From positions 1-9,971 of the forward strand of contig JAAXHV010000212.1 in assembly GCA_012270695.1 (NCBI GenBank): a stretch of DNA of 9,971 nt, written 5' to 3'. Below, piece by piece: positions 1 to 6,722 of the stretch (positions are counted from its first letter, which is position 1; every line of letters starts with the position of its first letter). The notes under the pieces are model-generated. The model searched no databases, was not told where the DNA came from, and saw only the letters and a list, made by a program, of their open reading frames with translations. The translations under genes were made by a program, and so were the position numbers. This DNA is from Gammaproteobacteria bacterium. GTDB lineage: Bacteria > Pseudomonadota > Gammaproteobacteria > Eutrophobiales > Eutrophobiaceae.

Positions 1-1018
1 CGCTGAGATCACGGCGGCTCAAGGCAGAGGAAGGAAGGCTGAGAGGAGCGGACATCCGCACCTTGAGTTCTCCCCGTTCGTCAATTTCGCGGTAGGCGCG
101 TAACAACGCGGGTGTCAGCCCGTGCGTTTCGTAAGCCGAGGTGGTGCCCAGCGCACTGTATATCCCTGATCCGATCCGCACCGACTCGAGTCCATCCTCG
201 TAGCTGAACCGGGGAACATTACGAAACAGCGTGAATTCCAGTAGCGGAGTGCGGTTGGTTTCAAGAAACACACCGGTGGGCTTGCCGCTGCGGTCACGTA
301 CGATCTCGATGTTGTAGGGATCGGCGCTGGCAGCAGTGATGCCGCACCGACGCATGGCTTCGCTATTGGCCACTGCCGGAAACGGAGGCCGGGTCCACCA
401 GCCCCAGACACTTCGAATGTAAACAGGATTGTCAGGCGCCACGCGATCAAGATCGTACCGGTTCGGGAAACGCCCCTCCTTGAGCATGTTTGCATCGTTG
501 ACGTAGTCAAATGGCGGTGCGCCCATGGGCATGAAGACAATCCACTCGCCGGGCCTGGCCTTGTGTGCCGCTTCCGCAACGCGCTCGACGATGGCCGCCA
601 CCGAGTTGGCGCCCGCTAACGACTCACCACCCAGTGCCTTCAGCCCTTCCCGGTCCATGTGTGGATGGGTATCAAAAAAACCGGGCAGGACTGTCCGCCC
701 CTTCAGATCGATGCACTGCGTTTCAGGTGTGACGTGTATTTTCAGATCAGCATCTTCTCCCACGGCAAGGATTCGGGTTCCGCGAATGGCTACGGCCTCG
801 CTGATCCTCGAACCATTGTCCAACGTAATAATCCTGCCATTGTAAAGCAGCAGATCGGCATGCCGGGTGGAACCAATAGCCGGAGAAACGGCTGCAGGTG
901 AGGTCGAATCCTTTTGTCTGCCAAGGGCTGATCGTGGTAAAAGTGCTATTGCGCCGAGGATGGTCAGCAGTACTTGCAGTAACCGGCGCCGCAGGCGTGA
1001 ATTGCTGTTATCACTCAT
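1..1018 (-). CDS. Exported amidohydrolase, amidohydrolase-3 / YtcJ-like family (C-terminus outside window)
   Basis: The reverse strand is open from an ATG at 1018 to the window edge (339 codons, no stop), so the C-terminal part is missing; the family is usually about 540-600 residues. Residues 8-33 form a signal: arginines R10-R12, then a hydrophobic stretch (LLQVLLTILGAIALL) and a small-residue end. RRRLL fits a twin-arginine (Tat) motif loosely, so Tat or Sec export is inferred. Residues 54-117 match the family N-terminus: ADLLLYNGRIITLD, then EAVAIRGTRILAVG, then LPGFFDTHPH. H118 and H120 are the expected HxH metal ligands. The family hydrolyses C-N bonds of amides or cyclic ureides; the substrate cannot be told. 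No clear Shine-Dalgarno precedes the start, but no later ATG would keep the signal. It is divergent from the toxin-antitoxin genes. Confidence 0.9.
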   Translation of the reverse strand, partial: MSDNSNSRLRRRLLQVLLTILGAIALLPRSALGRQKDSTSPAAVSPAIGSTRHADLLLYNGRIITLDNGSRISEAVAIRGTRILAVGEDADLKIHVTPETQCIDLKGRTVLPGFFDTHPHMDREGLKALGGESLAGANSVAAIVERVAEAAHKARPGEWIVFMPMGAPPFDYVNDANMLKEGRFPNRYDLDRVAPDNPVYIRSVWGWWTRPPFPAVANSEAMRRCGITAASADPYNIEIVRDRSGKPTGVFLETNRTPLLEFTLFRNVPRFSYEDGLESVRIGSGIYSALGTTSAYETHGLTPALLRAYREIDERGELKVRMSAPLSLPSSALSRRDLS

Positions 1019-1073
1019 TGTCAACTCAGGGGCAAGGTTCAAACATGTCCGGTATCTGGAGGCATTATGTTTA

Positions 1074-1103
1074 ATTTAACTGAAAATCGTAATTATCTGT
1101 CCA
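1074..1103 (-). promoter_or_regulatory. Weak candidate sigma70 promoter for the amidohydrolase
   Basis: On the reverse strand, TGGACA (1103-1098) is followed after 18 bp by TTAAAT (1079-1074), about 55 bp before the amidohydrolase ATG. This AT-rich patch is the only plausible leftward promoter I see. The -10 matches consensus at only four of six positions. Confidence 0.28.
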
Positions 1104-1254
1104 CCAGATTTTTATCACTATACCTGTTGTTGACATTAAGGATCCCCTGTGTGCGGCATTCATCATTTACCACCAATTGTCACTCGCGGAATATTGCTGG
1201 GTATGGCGGGTCTTATGAACGCCACCGACCCCAGGAACTCCTTACCGCAAGGTG

Positions 1255-1283
1255 TTGACAGCACACATTGCTAGCAGTACGAT
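1255..1283 (+). promoter_or_regulatory. Sigma70 promoter of the toxin-antitoxin operon with palindromic operator candidate
   Basis: A perfect -35 TTGACA (1255-1260) is followed by a 17-bp spacer and TACGAT (1278-1283, four of six matches). The spacer contains the 8-bp palindrome TGCTAGCA (1269-1276), well placed for repression by the ribbon-helix-helix antitoxin. As I recall, Neisseria FitA binds TGCTATCA-type half sites, which is close to this sequence. Transcription would start near 1290; GAGGA at 1306-1310 is the ribosome site for the antitoxin ATG at 1318. Confidence 0.65.
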
Positions 1284-1317
1284 TTACCCCCTGTTCTGAA
1301 CCTGCGAGGATACGGCA

Positions 1318-1575
1318 ATGAGTTCTGTCATCACCGTCCGTGATATCGATCCGGGCGACAAGTCCTGGCTTAAGCGTGAGGCGCGCCATCAGGGTGTTTC
1401 AATGGAGGAACTGGTGCGCCGACTGATCCATGAACGGCGTGAGAAATCAGAAGCCCATACAAGACCGTCCGAGGCATTCAGGCTCTACTTCGGACCGGAC
1501 CACGGGGTCGAACTGCCGTTGTCCGGACGCCATGGCTACCGACCGGTTGTATTCCCGGATGAAAACCAGCCATGA
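1318..1575 (+). CDS. fitA: FitA-like ribbon-helix-helix antitoxin
   Basis: This 85-residue protein begins with a ribbon-helix-helix fold: strand SSVITVRDID (2-11), then helices around DKSWLKREARHQG and SMEELVRRLIHERR (to about residue 41). It should dimerise, bind the operon promoter and neutralise the PIN toxin through its C-terminal tail (about 45-85), which is rich in Pro, Gly and Arg as in FitA-type antitoxins. The start is an ATG with GAGGA 7 nt upstream, behind a strong promoter. Its stop overlaps the toxin start in an ATGA, so the two are translationally coupled, the usual antitoxin-first order. Length fits FitA antitoxins (about 75-90). VapB of the RHH class is an equivalent label. 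Confidence 0.85.
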   Translation: MSSVITVRDIDPGDKSWLKREARHQGVSMEELVRRLIHERREKSEAHTRPSEAFRLYFGPDHGVELPLSGRHGYRPVVFPDENQP

Positions 1576-2021
1576 CCGTGCCTGTCGCCTGGCTCCTTGA
1601 TACGAATGTTGTCTCGGAGATGATGCGGCCGGAGCCTGCTCGGCAGGTCGCCAGCTTTCTTGATGCGATCGCCGCGGAAGGGATTGGTCTTTCTTCAGTC
1701 ACCGTGTGGGAAATCCTCAACGGTGTCGGCCAACTCGACCATGGACAGCGCCGGTTGGATATTGCCGAGCGTTTCCAGGGACTGCTGGACGATGTTTTCG
1801 AGGAACGGGTTTTTGATTGGACTGCCGCAGATGCGCAGGCCTGCGCCCGTATCATGGAAACAAAGCGTCGCGGGGGTGAACCACTGGACAGTCATTTACC
1901 TGATGCGATGATTGCAGGAACTGCGGTTCGCCATGACCTTACCATTGTGACGCGCAACGAAAGAGAATTCCTGAACACGGGCGTCAGAGCGGTCGACCCA
2001 TGGGTAGAGCGGCCGCGTTGA
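1572..2021 (+). CDS. fitB: FitB/VapC-type PIN-domain ribonuclease toxin
   Basis: This 149-residue protein is a single PIN domain. The acidic metal-binding residues are in place: D10 in LLDTNVVSE, E47 in VTVWEI, D111 in LPDAMIAGTA, and a last acidic position in TRNEREF, where E132 replaces the usual Asp of TRNxxDF. LLDTNVVSEMMRPEP and the closing VDPW are hallmarks of the FitB branch. Such toxins are Mg-dependent endoribonucleases that cut tRNA or rRNA when free of antitoxin; the target here is unknown. The ATG start overlaps the antitoxin stop by 4 nt. All catalytic positions are kept, so the toxin should be active. folA begins 40 bp downstream and may be co-transcribed. Confidence 0.88.
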   Translation: MTVPVAWLLDTNVVSEMMRPEPARQVASFLDAIAAEGIGLSSVTVWEILNGVGQLDHGQRRLDIAERFQGLLDDVFEERVFDWTAADAQACARIMETKRRGGEPLDSHLPDAMIAGTAVRHDLTIVTRNEREFLNTGVRAVDPWVERPR

Positions 2022-2061
2022 ACTTCGGCGCGGTGCGTTACCTGAAAAGCCCCTGGAATTG

Positions 2062-2562
2062 ATGATCATTTCTCTCATCGTCGCCATGGACCGCCGGGGC
2101 GTGATTGGCGCTGCTGGTGCCTTGCCCTGGCGCCTGTCCGATGACCTGAAACATTTCAAGGCGATTACCATGGGCAAACCCCTTGTCATGGGACGGAAGA
2201 CCCATGAATCCATCGGTCGGCCATTGCCCGGCAGGCAGAACATCGTCCTCACCCGGCAACAGGATTACAAGGCGCAAGGCTGCGTCGTCGTTCATGACCC
2301 GGAGCGCGCGCTGGCTGCCTGTGCTGATCAACCGGAGGTCATGGTCATGGGAGGGGCTGCTTTGTACGAGTTGTTCCTGCCCCGCGCCGGGCGCATTTAC
2401 CTGACCCGGGTCGGGGCGGAAGTCGATGGGGACACCTGGTTCCCGCAGTTTGATAAAAACGCTTGGAACGAAATCGAACACCAGGATCATCAGGCGGATG
2501 CCCGCAACGAGTATCCTTACAGCTTTCTGGTCCTGGAAAGATTTGAAAAGAACCTGAAGTAA
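2062..2562 (+). CDS. folA: Dihydrofolate reductase
   Basis: FolA reduces 7,8-dihydrofolate to tetrahydrofolate with NADPH in the cytoplasm, supplying one-carbon units for dTMP, purine and methionine synthesis; it is the trimethoprim target. The 166 residues match the chromosomal bacterial type (about 160-170). Visible marks are MIISLIVAMD at the N-terminus, GVIG, LPWRLSDDL with the catalytic Asp (D28, equal to E. coli D27), GRKTHESIGRPLPGR with the substrate-binding Arg (R58), and the NADPH-binding MGGAALYELFL (G97-G98). The ATG at 2062 is chosen over an in-frame TTG at 2059 because the family starts MISL. The ribosome site is weak (TGGAA), so it may depend on transcription from the toxin-antitoxin promoter. 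Confidence 0.96.
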   Translation: MIISLIVAMDRRGVIGAAGALPWRLSDDLKHFKAITMGKPLVMGRKTHESIGRPLPGRQNIVLTRQQDYKAQGCVVVHDPERALAACADQPEVMVMGGAALYELFLPRAGRIYLTRVGAEVDGDTWFPQFDKNAWNEIEHQDHQADARNEYPYSFLVLERFEKNLK

Positions 2563-2655
2563 ACTCCCCCAATAAACTTACACTATATATAAAAACACGC
2601 TATTTTTTGCCGGATAAAATCTCACTGAACTCTCATGGTAAATTTAAAATACGTC

Positions 2656-2664
2656 TGGTAGAAT
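2656..2664 (+). promoter_or_regulatory. Candidate extended -10 promoter for the DUF2335 gene pair
   Basis: TGG followed by TAGAAT (2659-2664, five of six matches) is an extended -10 element in an AT-rich stretch. It lies 42 bp before the first ATG of the pair. No good -35 is seen at 16-18 bp. The 144-bp gap from folA otherwise holds AT-rich sequence without a recognised terminator. Confidence 0.4.
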
Positions 2665-2706
2665 GTATCTGCTGAACTTAACATCAACAAGCTGGATTTA
2701 TCAGTC

Positions 2707-2901
2707 ATGGAAAAAAAAATAAAAAACTGGTTACGGGGCGCTGCCTCCACAGTCCAACTGCGTCCGGATACATCTACGAGGATGACGGAAGTATTTCTGC
2801 ACCGCTCCGATTCGGAAGCCCTGTACCATGATTGGCAACGCATAGGCAACGATATAAAAACTGCTATAAGGAAGTACGAACATGGGAAGACAGCAACGTA
2901 G
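2707..2901 (+). CDS. Small protein of unknown function preceding DUF2335
   Basis: This 64-residue reading frame overlaps the DUF2335 gene by 20 bp, which suggests coupled translation and a shared job. I do not recognise a family. It is hydrophilic: a basic N-terminus (MEKKIKNWLRGAAS), a middle rich in Thr and Arg, and a likely helix near the end (EALYHDWQRIGNDIKTAIRKYE, about 37-58). It has no signal peptide, membrane span or cysteine. Start support is moderate: ATG with a distant GGA about 10 nt upstream, behind an extended -10 element. AT-rich codon use matches its partner but not folA or apaH. It looks like a real gene because of the overlap, but no function can be given. Confidence 0.6.
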   Translation: MEKKIKNWLRGAASTVQLRPDTSTRMTEVFLHRSDSEALYHDWQRIGNDIKTAIRKYEHGKTAT

Positions 2902-3319
2902 TTCTCAGCAAAACTCATCCCTCAACAAACAGCAAAAACCATCCGAGCAACAAAACAGCCAACAAGTTGTTCAGGTAACGGAACAGTTCAGAGGCCCTCT
3001 GCCTCCTCCAGACGTACTCGAAAAATATAATCAGGTAGCCCCTGATGCAGCAAACCGGATTATTACGATGGCTGAGCAGGAAACAAGTCATCGCCGTGAT
3101 ATGGAACATTTGATTATTTCCAATGAGTACAAGGAGGCAAAAATCGGACAAATCTGTGCAGTATTAATTGGTTCATTAGCAATTATCGCTGGTTCGGTCA
3201 TATCAGTGCTCGGCGCCCAATTGGCAGGAGCGGCAATCGGGGGATGCGGCGTAATTGGCCTTGTTTCAGTATTTGTTATTGGCAGAAAGGGTGACCGGCT
3301 ACGTAAGCAGGATAAGTAA
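2882..3319 (+). CDS. DUF2335 family membrane protein
   Basis: This 145-residue protein has three parts. Residues 1-35 are a Gln/Ser/Asn-rich, probably disordered tail. Residues 36-80 carry the family signature: RGPLPPPDVLEKYNQVAPDA, then RIITMAEQETSHRRDMEH. Two membrane helices follow at about 88-110 and 113-134, with a positive C-terminus (GRKGDRLRKQDK). Both ends are probably cytoplasmic. DUF2335 has no settled biochemical function; members occur sporadically, often in accessory or prophage regions. The start is set by AAGGAAG (2868-2874), 7 nt before the ATG. It is AT-rich relative to its neighbours and sits between folA and apaH, which suggests acquisition by transfer. The family call is from memory of the PLPPP...A.RI..MAE..Q.HR pattern. 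Confidence 0.82.
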   Translation: MGRQQRSSQQNSSLNKQQKPSEQQNSQQVVQVTEQFRGPLPPPDVLEKYNQVAPDAANRIITMAEQETSHRRDMEHLIISNEYKEAKIGQICAVLIGSLAIIAGSVISVLGAQLAGAAIGGCGVIGLVSVFVIGRKGDRLRKQDK

Positions 3320-3392
3320 ATAGAAACAGTTCCTGGGTCAGGTCAGCAATGAGGAGAAAGAACAATTGTTAATGAAATCAAGAACGAAAGTG

Positions 3393-4220
3393 TTACTTCT
3401 GTCTTGAGGGCACGCTGAAATATCGTTCATCCTCCAAGCGCAGGGCCACCAGTTCACCGCCCCAGACACAGCCCATGTCCAGGGGATAGACGTTAAAGCG
3501 GCCGTAGTCCTGGGGGTAATCCCTGAGCGCGGCCCAGTGTCCGAAAATGATTTTTTCCGAGCGGCTTTTTCTTGCCGCAACCTCAAACCAGGGCAACGCT
3601 GCTTCAGGCTGGGCGCCCGGCGCGCCTTTCTCCTCCAGGTTGAGGCGGCCATCTGCGCCGCAATAACGCATGCGCGAAAAGCAGTTGGTGATAAATCGCA
3701 GCCGCTCCCAACCCCTCAGGTCGGCAGACCAGGCAGCCGGCTCATCCCCGTACATATTCGCAAAGTAGTCCCTGTAATCGGGGCCTAGCAGGACTGCTTC
3801 CACTTCCCGCGCATAACGCCGGGCTGCGGCCAGGTCCCATTGCGGCGGCAGGCCCGCGTGCAGCAAAGTGAAACCGGATTGCTCATCGTAATGGACGAGT
3901 GGTCTGTGCCGCAGCCAGTCAAGCAGTTCATCTCGATCCTCTGCTGCCAGGATTTCGTCCAGGGTATCGCCCTTGTGCAGGTACTGCGGCTGGCCGTTGC
4001 CGATAGCCAGCAGGTGCAGTTCATGGTTGCCCAGCACCGTGATGGCCGTGTCTCCCAGGTCTTTGACAAAACGCAGGCAGGCCAATGACTGCGGGCCGCG
4101 GTTGACCAGGTCGCCGGTAAACCAGAGTCGATCACGGACAGGGTCGAAACGGACCCGCTCCAACAGGTCCATCAGTTCATCGTAACAGCCCTGGAGGTCG
4201 CCGATGGCGAAAGTTGGCAT
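3393..4220 (-). CDS. apaH: Bis(5'-nucleosyl)-tetraphosphatase, symmetrical
   Basis: ApaH splits diadenosine tetraphosphate (Ap4A) into two ADP, clearing stress-linked dinucleotides and removing Np4 caps from RNA. The 275 residues match the family. The metallophosphatase motifs are present in order: GDLQGC (D8), GDLVNRGP (D37), GNHE (N65, H66), LLHAGLPPQWD (H121), FGHW (H228) and LDMGCVWGG (C251). The first motif has Gln10 where E. coli has His (GDVHGC); I recall the same GDLQGC form in pseudomonads, so this is probably a lineage variant. It follows apaG on the same strand after 138 bp in which I see no gene, terminator or strong promoter, so read-through is likely. It faces folA, as in enterobacteria, but with the DUF2335 pair inserted between. 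Confidence 0.96.
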   Translation of the reverse strand: MPTFAIGDLQGCYDELMDLLERVRFDPVRDRLWFTGDLVNRGPQSLACLRFVKDLGDTAITVLGNHELHLLAIGNGQPQYLHKGDTLDEILAAEDRDELLDWLRHRPLVHYDEQSGFTLLHAGLPPQWDLAAARRYAREVEAVLLGPDYRDYFANMYGDEPAAWSADLRGWERLRFITNCFSRMRYCGADGRLNLEEKGAPGAQPEAALPWFEVAARKSRSEKIIFGHWAALRDYPQDYGRFNVYPLDMGCVWGGELVALRLEDERYFSVPSRQK

Positions 4221-4358
4221 CGATATTAACCTGGATTGCTCTGCGCTGGATGCGCTCTCGCTGGTGTAACGTACGTAATACGCCCGCAGGGTGTACGCCA
4301 GGGAGGGCGCACATCAAAATTCTGCGCGGCCTTCGCATCCATCGGTGAGATCTGCGGG

Positions 4359-4742
4359 TTAGTGCAGCGTGAGTGGCGTGGACAAGTTGAAAACCGGGAT
4401 GGGGGACGCGAATTCAACCCCGTCCTCCGCCAGGATGTCGTAAGCGCCCTGCATGCAGCCCACCGGGGTCTCCAGAATGGCGCCGCTGGTATATTGATAG
4501 GTTTGACCGGGATGCAGATGAGGCTGCTCGCCGACGACCCCGTCCCCGTGGACTTCCTGTACCTTGTTATTCGCATCGGTAATGACCCAATGCCGGCGCA
4601 GCAGGGTCGCAGGGACGCTGCCCGTATTGGTAATCGAAATGGTATAGGCAAAGACAAACCGGTTATCCTCGGGGATCGATTGATCCTCAAGATAGTTGGT
4701 TTTTACCTTGACGGAAAATTCGTAACGTTCACTGTCCGGCAT
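4359..4742 (-). CDS. apaG: ApaG (Co2+/Mg2+ efflux-associated ApaG domain protein)
   Basis: The 127-residue protein aligns along its length with E. coli ApaG (125 residues). The conserved segments are FAYTISITNTG, LLRRHWVITDANN, VHGDGVVGEQPHL, PGQTYQYTSGAILETPVGCMQG and the closing IPVFNLSTPLTLH. It is a small fibronectin-III-like beta sandwich; its exact role is not settled (linked to Co resistance and Mg efflux in Salmonella, to Ap4A metabolism by neighbourhood). The ATG at 4742 is preferred over an in-frame TTG at 4781 that would add 13 residues: family proteins start near MPDSERYEFSV, and the TTG is part of a TTGACA hexamer. ksgA, its common upstream neighbour, is not here; yifB is. Confidence 0.94.
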   Translation of the reverse strand: MPDSERYEFSVKVKTNYLEDQSIPEDNRFVFAYTISITNTGSVPATLLRRHWVITDANNKVQEVHGDGVVGEQPHLHPGQTYQYTSGAILETPVGCMQGAYDILAEDGVEFASPIPVFNLSTPLTLH

Positions 4743-4761
4743 GATGTATTTTACCTTATTG

Positions 4762-4773
4762 CCTGGCGCCAGG
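4762..4773. repeat. Perfect 12-bp palindrome in the apaG leader
   Basis: CCTGGCGCCAGG is its own reverse complement. On the apaG strand it lies right after TTGACA (4781-4776) and 19 bp before the apaG ATG. A 17-bp-spaced -10 would be TAAGGT (4758-4753), a poor match that would leave an almost leaderless message. The palindrome could be an operator or the base of a small hairpin; the sequence alone does not decide. Confidence 0.4.
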
Positions 4774-4836
4774 TATGTCAATACCTTGTCGACTCATGTG
4801 GCCTACAGCAACAAGCGGCTTGGTAAGAAATCCGGG

Positions 4837-6348
4837 TTAACCCCCGTCAAAACTGTTGCGGTAGGAAATCGCCTCGCTCAGGTGTTCCGCCCGGATCGCC
4901 TCGGATCCTGCCAGGTCTGCCGCGCTCCTTGCCACGCGCAGGATACGGTACATGCCGCGTGTGGATAGTTTCAGCTGCTTTACCGCCTTGCGCAACAACC
5001 CGGTCTGCGGCCGGTCGAGGCGGCAGTATATGCCCAGTTCTTCGTTGTTCAACAGGTAGTTCTGCTTGCCGGCGCGCGCCAGTTGCCGCTGGTAGGCGCG
5101 GGTGACCCTGTGGCGCACCGACGCGCTGGTTTCAGACCGCTCATCCGGCCGTCTCTCCAGGATCTCCGGGGAGATGTTCGGCACTTCGATATGCACGTCG
5201 ATGCGGTCCAGCAAGGGGCCGGACACTTTGCCCCGGTAGCGCCTGATTTGTTCAAGCGTACAGCGGCAGCGGTCGCTGTGGTCATTATAATAACCGCAAG
5301 GGCAGAGGTTCATGGCAGCGACAAGCTGAAATCTGGCGGGATATTCGGTTTGTCTTGCAGTCCGTGAAATTCTGATTTTCCCTGCTTCCAGCGGTTCCCG
5401 CAGGGCCTCCAGGACGGCGCGGTTGAACTCCGGCAATTCATCCAGGAACAGTACGCCGTTGTGCGCCAGCGATATCTCTCCCGGGCGGGGGTGGCTGCCG
5501 CCACCCACCACGGCGACGGACGAGGCCGAGTGGTGCGGAGCCCGTACCGGACGCTGCTTCCAGTCCCCGATCCTGAAGCCCCGGTCACTGACGGAATGAA
5601 GGGCCGCCGTGGCCAGGGCATCCTGCTCGCTCATGGGCGGCAGGAGACCGGGTAAACGCTCGGCCAGCATCGTCTTGCCACTGCCGGGAGGACCGACCAT
5701 CAACAGGTTATGGCCCCCCGCCGCACAGATTTCCAGGGCGCGTTTGGCAAAGTGATGGGAATAGACATCAGCCAGGTCCGGGTATATTGGTATGTCTTGG
5801 CGCTGTTTTTCCCTGTTACTGTAGCTCGGCAACGGGCGGGAACCATTGAGGTGAGTGCAAACGGCTAGCAAATGCTTTGCGGGCAACACCGTCAACTCAT
5901 TGATAAGTCCGGCCTCCGCGGCATTTTGCGCCGGTAGTACCAGAGCTCGTCCGGTCTTGTTGATGGTGTACGCACAGGGGAGGACGCCGCCCACCGGCCT
6001 TAAATCGCCGGTCAGGGACAGTTCACCGATAAACTCGTGGTGTTGCAGGGAATCCCGGGCAACCTGCCCGGAGGCCGCCAGGATACCGATCGCAATAGCC
6101 AGATCATATCTGCCTCCTTGCTTGGGCAGATCCGCCGGCGCGAGGTTGACGGTGATCCGTTTCATGGGAAATTCAAAATGATTGGTCAGGATCGCGCTCC
6201 TGACGCGTTGCCGGCTCTCTTTAACCGCGGTTTCGGGCAAGCCGACTATGAAAAAATTAGGCAGGCCCGAGGACAGGTGTATTTCGACAGAAACCTGGAC
6301 TGAATCGATCCCTGCCAGGGCACGTGAGAAAGTCTTTGCAATCTCCAT
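4837..6348 (-). CDS. yifB: YifB / ComM-like Mg-chelatase-family AAA+ ATPase
   Basis: This 503-residue protein matches the usual family length. The N-terminal Lon-like domain (about 1-170) has the signature FSRALAGIDSVQVSVEIHL and LPNFFIVGLPETAVKESR. The AAA+ Mg-chelatase module carries Walker A GPPGSGKT (219-226), Walker B GVLFLDE (298-304), NLCPCGYYNDHSDRCRC (347-363, a cysteine cluster likely to bind metal) and LLDRIDVHIEVP (379-390). The C-terminal helical domain ends with RVARSAADLAGSEAI (471-485). In Vibrio and Haemophilus the orthologue ComM is a hexameric branch-migration helicase that helps integrate DNA taken up by transformation; the same role is inferred here. GGAGG lies 7 nt before the ATG. 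It follows ubiK by 30 bp on the same strand, so the two form an operon. Confidence 0.95.
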   Translation of the reverse strand: MEIAKTFSRALAGIDSVQVSVEIHLSSGLPNFFIVGLPETAVKESRQRVRSAILTNHFEFPMKRITVNLAPADLPKQGGRYDLAIAIGILAASGQVARDSLQHHEFIGELSLTGDLRPVGGVLPCAYTINKTGRALVLPAQNAAEAGLINELTVLPAKHLLAVCTHLNGSRPLPSYSNREKQRQDIPIYPDLADVYSHHFAKRALEICAAGGHNLLMVGPPGSGKTMLAERLPGLLPPMSEQDALATAALHSVSDRGFRIGDWKQRPVRAPHHSASSVAVVGGGSHPRPGEISLAHNGVLFLDELPEFNRAVLEALREPLEAGKIRISRTARQTEYPARFQLVAAMNLCPCGYYNDHSDRCRCTLEQIRRYRGKVSGPLLDRIDVHIEVPNISPEILERRPDERSETSASVRHRVTRAYQRQLARAGKQNYLLNNEELGIYCRLDRPQTGLLRKAVKQLKLSTRGMYRILRVARSAADLAGSEAIRAEHLSEAISYRNSFDGG

Positions 6349-6378
6349 TTGCCGTCCTCCATTTTGAATACGGCTATT

Positions 6379-6642
6379 TTAACCGGCCGTTTGTTTTTCC
6401 GAAAGCGCTTTTTCCAGCGTGGTGATTTTTTTCTCCAGCTCGTCCATTGCCGCGCGGGTATTGCTCAGTAATTGCGCCTGGATGTCGAACTCTTCCCGGG
6501 TGACCAGATTCATCCTGGAAAATGTCGCATTGAGGGAAGCGCGCACCACCTTCTCGAAATCCTCCCGCGAGCGGCTAAGATCACTGGGCAGCAGGCGTAA
6601 GAACTGCTGAATAAAGTCTTCAATTTCCCGTGCCTTGCTCAT
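6379..6642 (-). CDS. ubiK: Ubiquinone biosynthesis accessory factor UbiK (YqiC/BMFP family)
   Basis: UbiK is a small coiled-coil protein that works with the UbiJ scaffold in aerobic ubiquinone synthesis. The 87 residues match the family (about 80-100): an N-terminal amphipathic helix (IEDFIQQFLRLLP), the conserved centre VVRASLNATFSRMNLVTREEFDIQ, and a C-terminal leucine-heptad coiled coil (AAMDELEKKITTLEKALSE). The ATG at 6642 is used; an in-frame TTG at 6648 would add two residues and has slightly better spacing to AGGCGGA, so the start is uncertain by two codons. It is the first gene of the leftward ubiK-yifB unit. Confidence 0.93.
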   Translation of the reverse strand: MSKAREIEDFIQQFLRLLPSDLSRSREDFEKVVRASLNATFSRMNLVTREEFDIQAQLLSNTRAAMDELEKKITTLEKALSEKQTAG

Positions 6643-6672
6643 ACTCAATATTATCCGCCTGTCCGCCTGGTA

Positions 6673-6701
6673 ATAATAGCCGTTTCCCCGCTCAGCGACA
6701 A
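6673..6701 (-). promoter_or_regulatory. Sigma70 promoter for ubiK-yifB
   Basis: On the reverse strand TTGTCG (6701-6696) is followed by exactly 17 bp and TATTAT (6678-6673, five of six matches). The predicted start lies near 6666, giving a leader of about 25 nt before the ubiK ATG. It is the best leftward promoter in the gap and ends just before the repeat cluster. Confidence 0.6.
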
Positions 6702-6722
6702 CTCTACCCTCGCCCTAATCGT

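Larger units (their letters stand above)
1019..1317. other. Divergent intergenic region, no gene seen
   Basis: This 299-bp gap lies between the leftward amidohydrolase and the rightward toxin-antitoxin operon. The left half is AT-rich and carries the weak leftward promoter; the right end carries the rightward promoter. A short rightward reading frame at 1067-1258 has no ribosome site and no recognisable composition. A second TTGACA at 1130-1135 has no matching -10 at normal spacing. No terminator or RNA gene was recognised. Confidence 0.5.

Noticed and set aside
2622..2918. 98-codon leftward reading frame opposite the DUF2335 pair
   Set aside because: No ribosome site; it mirrors the coupled rightward genes, which have better support.
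3361..3370. AACAATTGTT palindrome between DUF2335 and apaH
   Set aside because: Perfect but AT-rich, with no loop and no T-tract; not a convincing bidirectional terminator.
3393..4220. Loss of a catalytic His in ApaH (GDLQGC instead of GDVHGC)
   Set aside because: I recall the same Gln form in ApaH of other gammaproteobacteria, and every other motif is intact, so it is probably a normal variant.
4236..4826. 196-codon rightward reading frame opposite apaG
   Set aside because: It covers apaG on the other strand, where the ApaG family motifs are unmistakable; it is a shadow frame.
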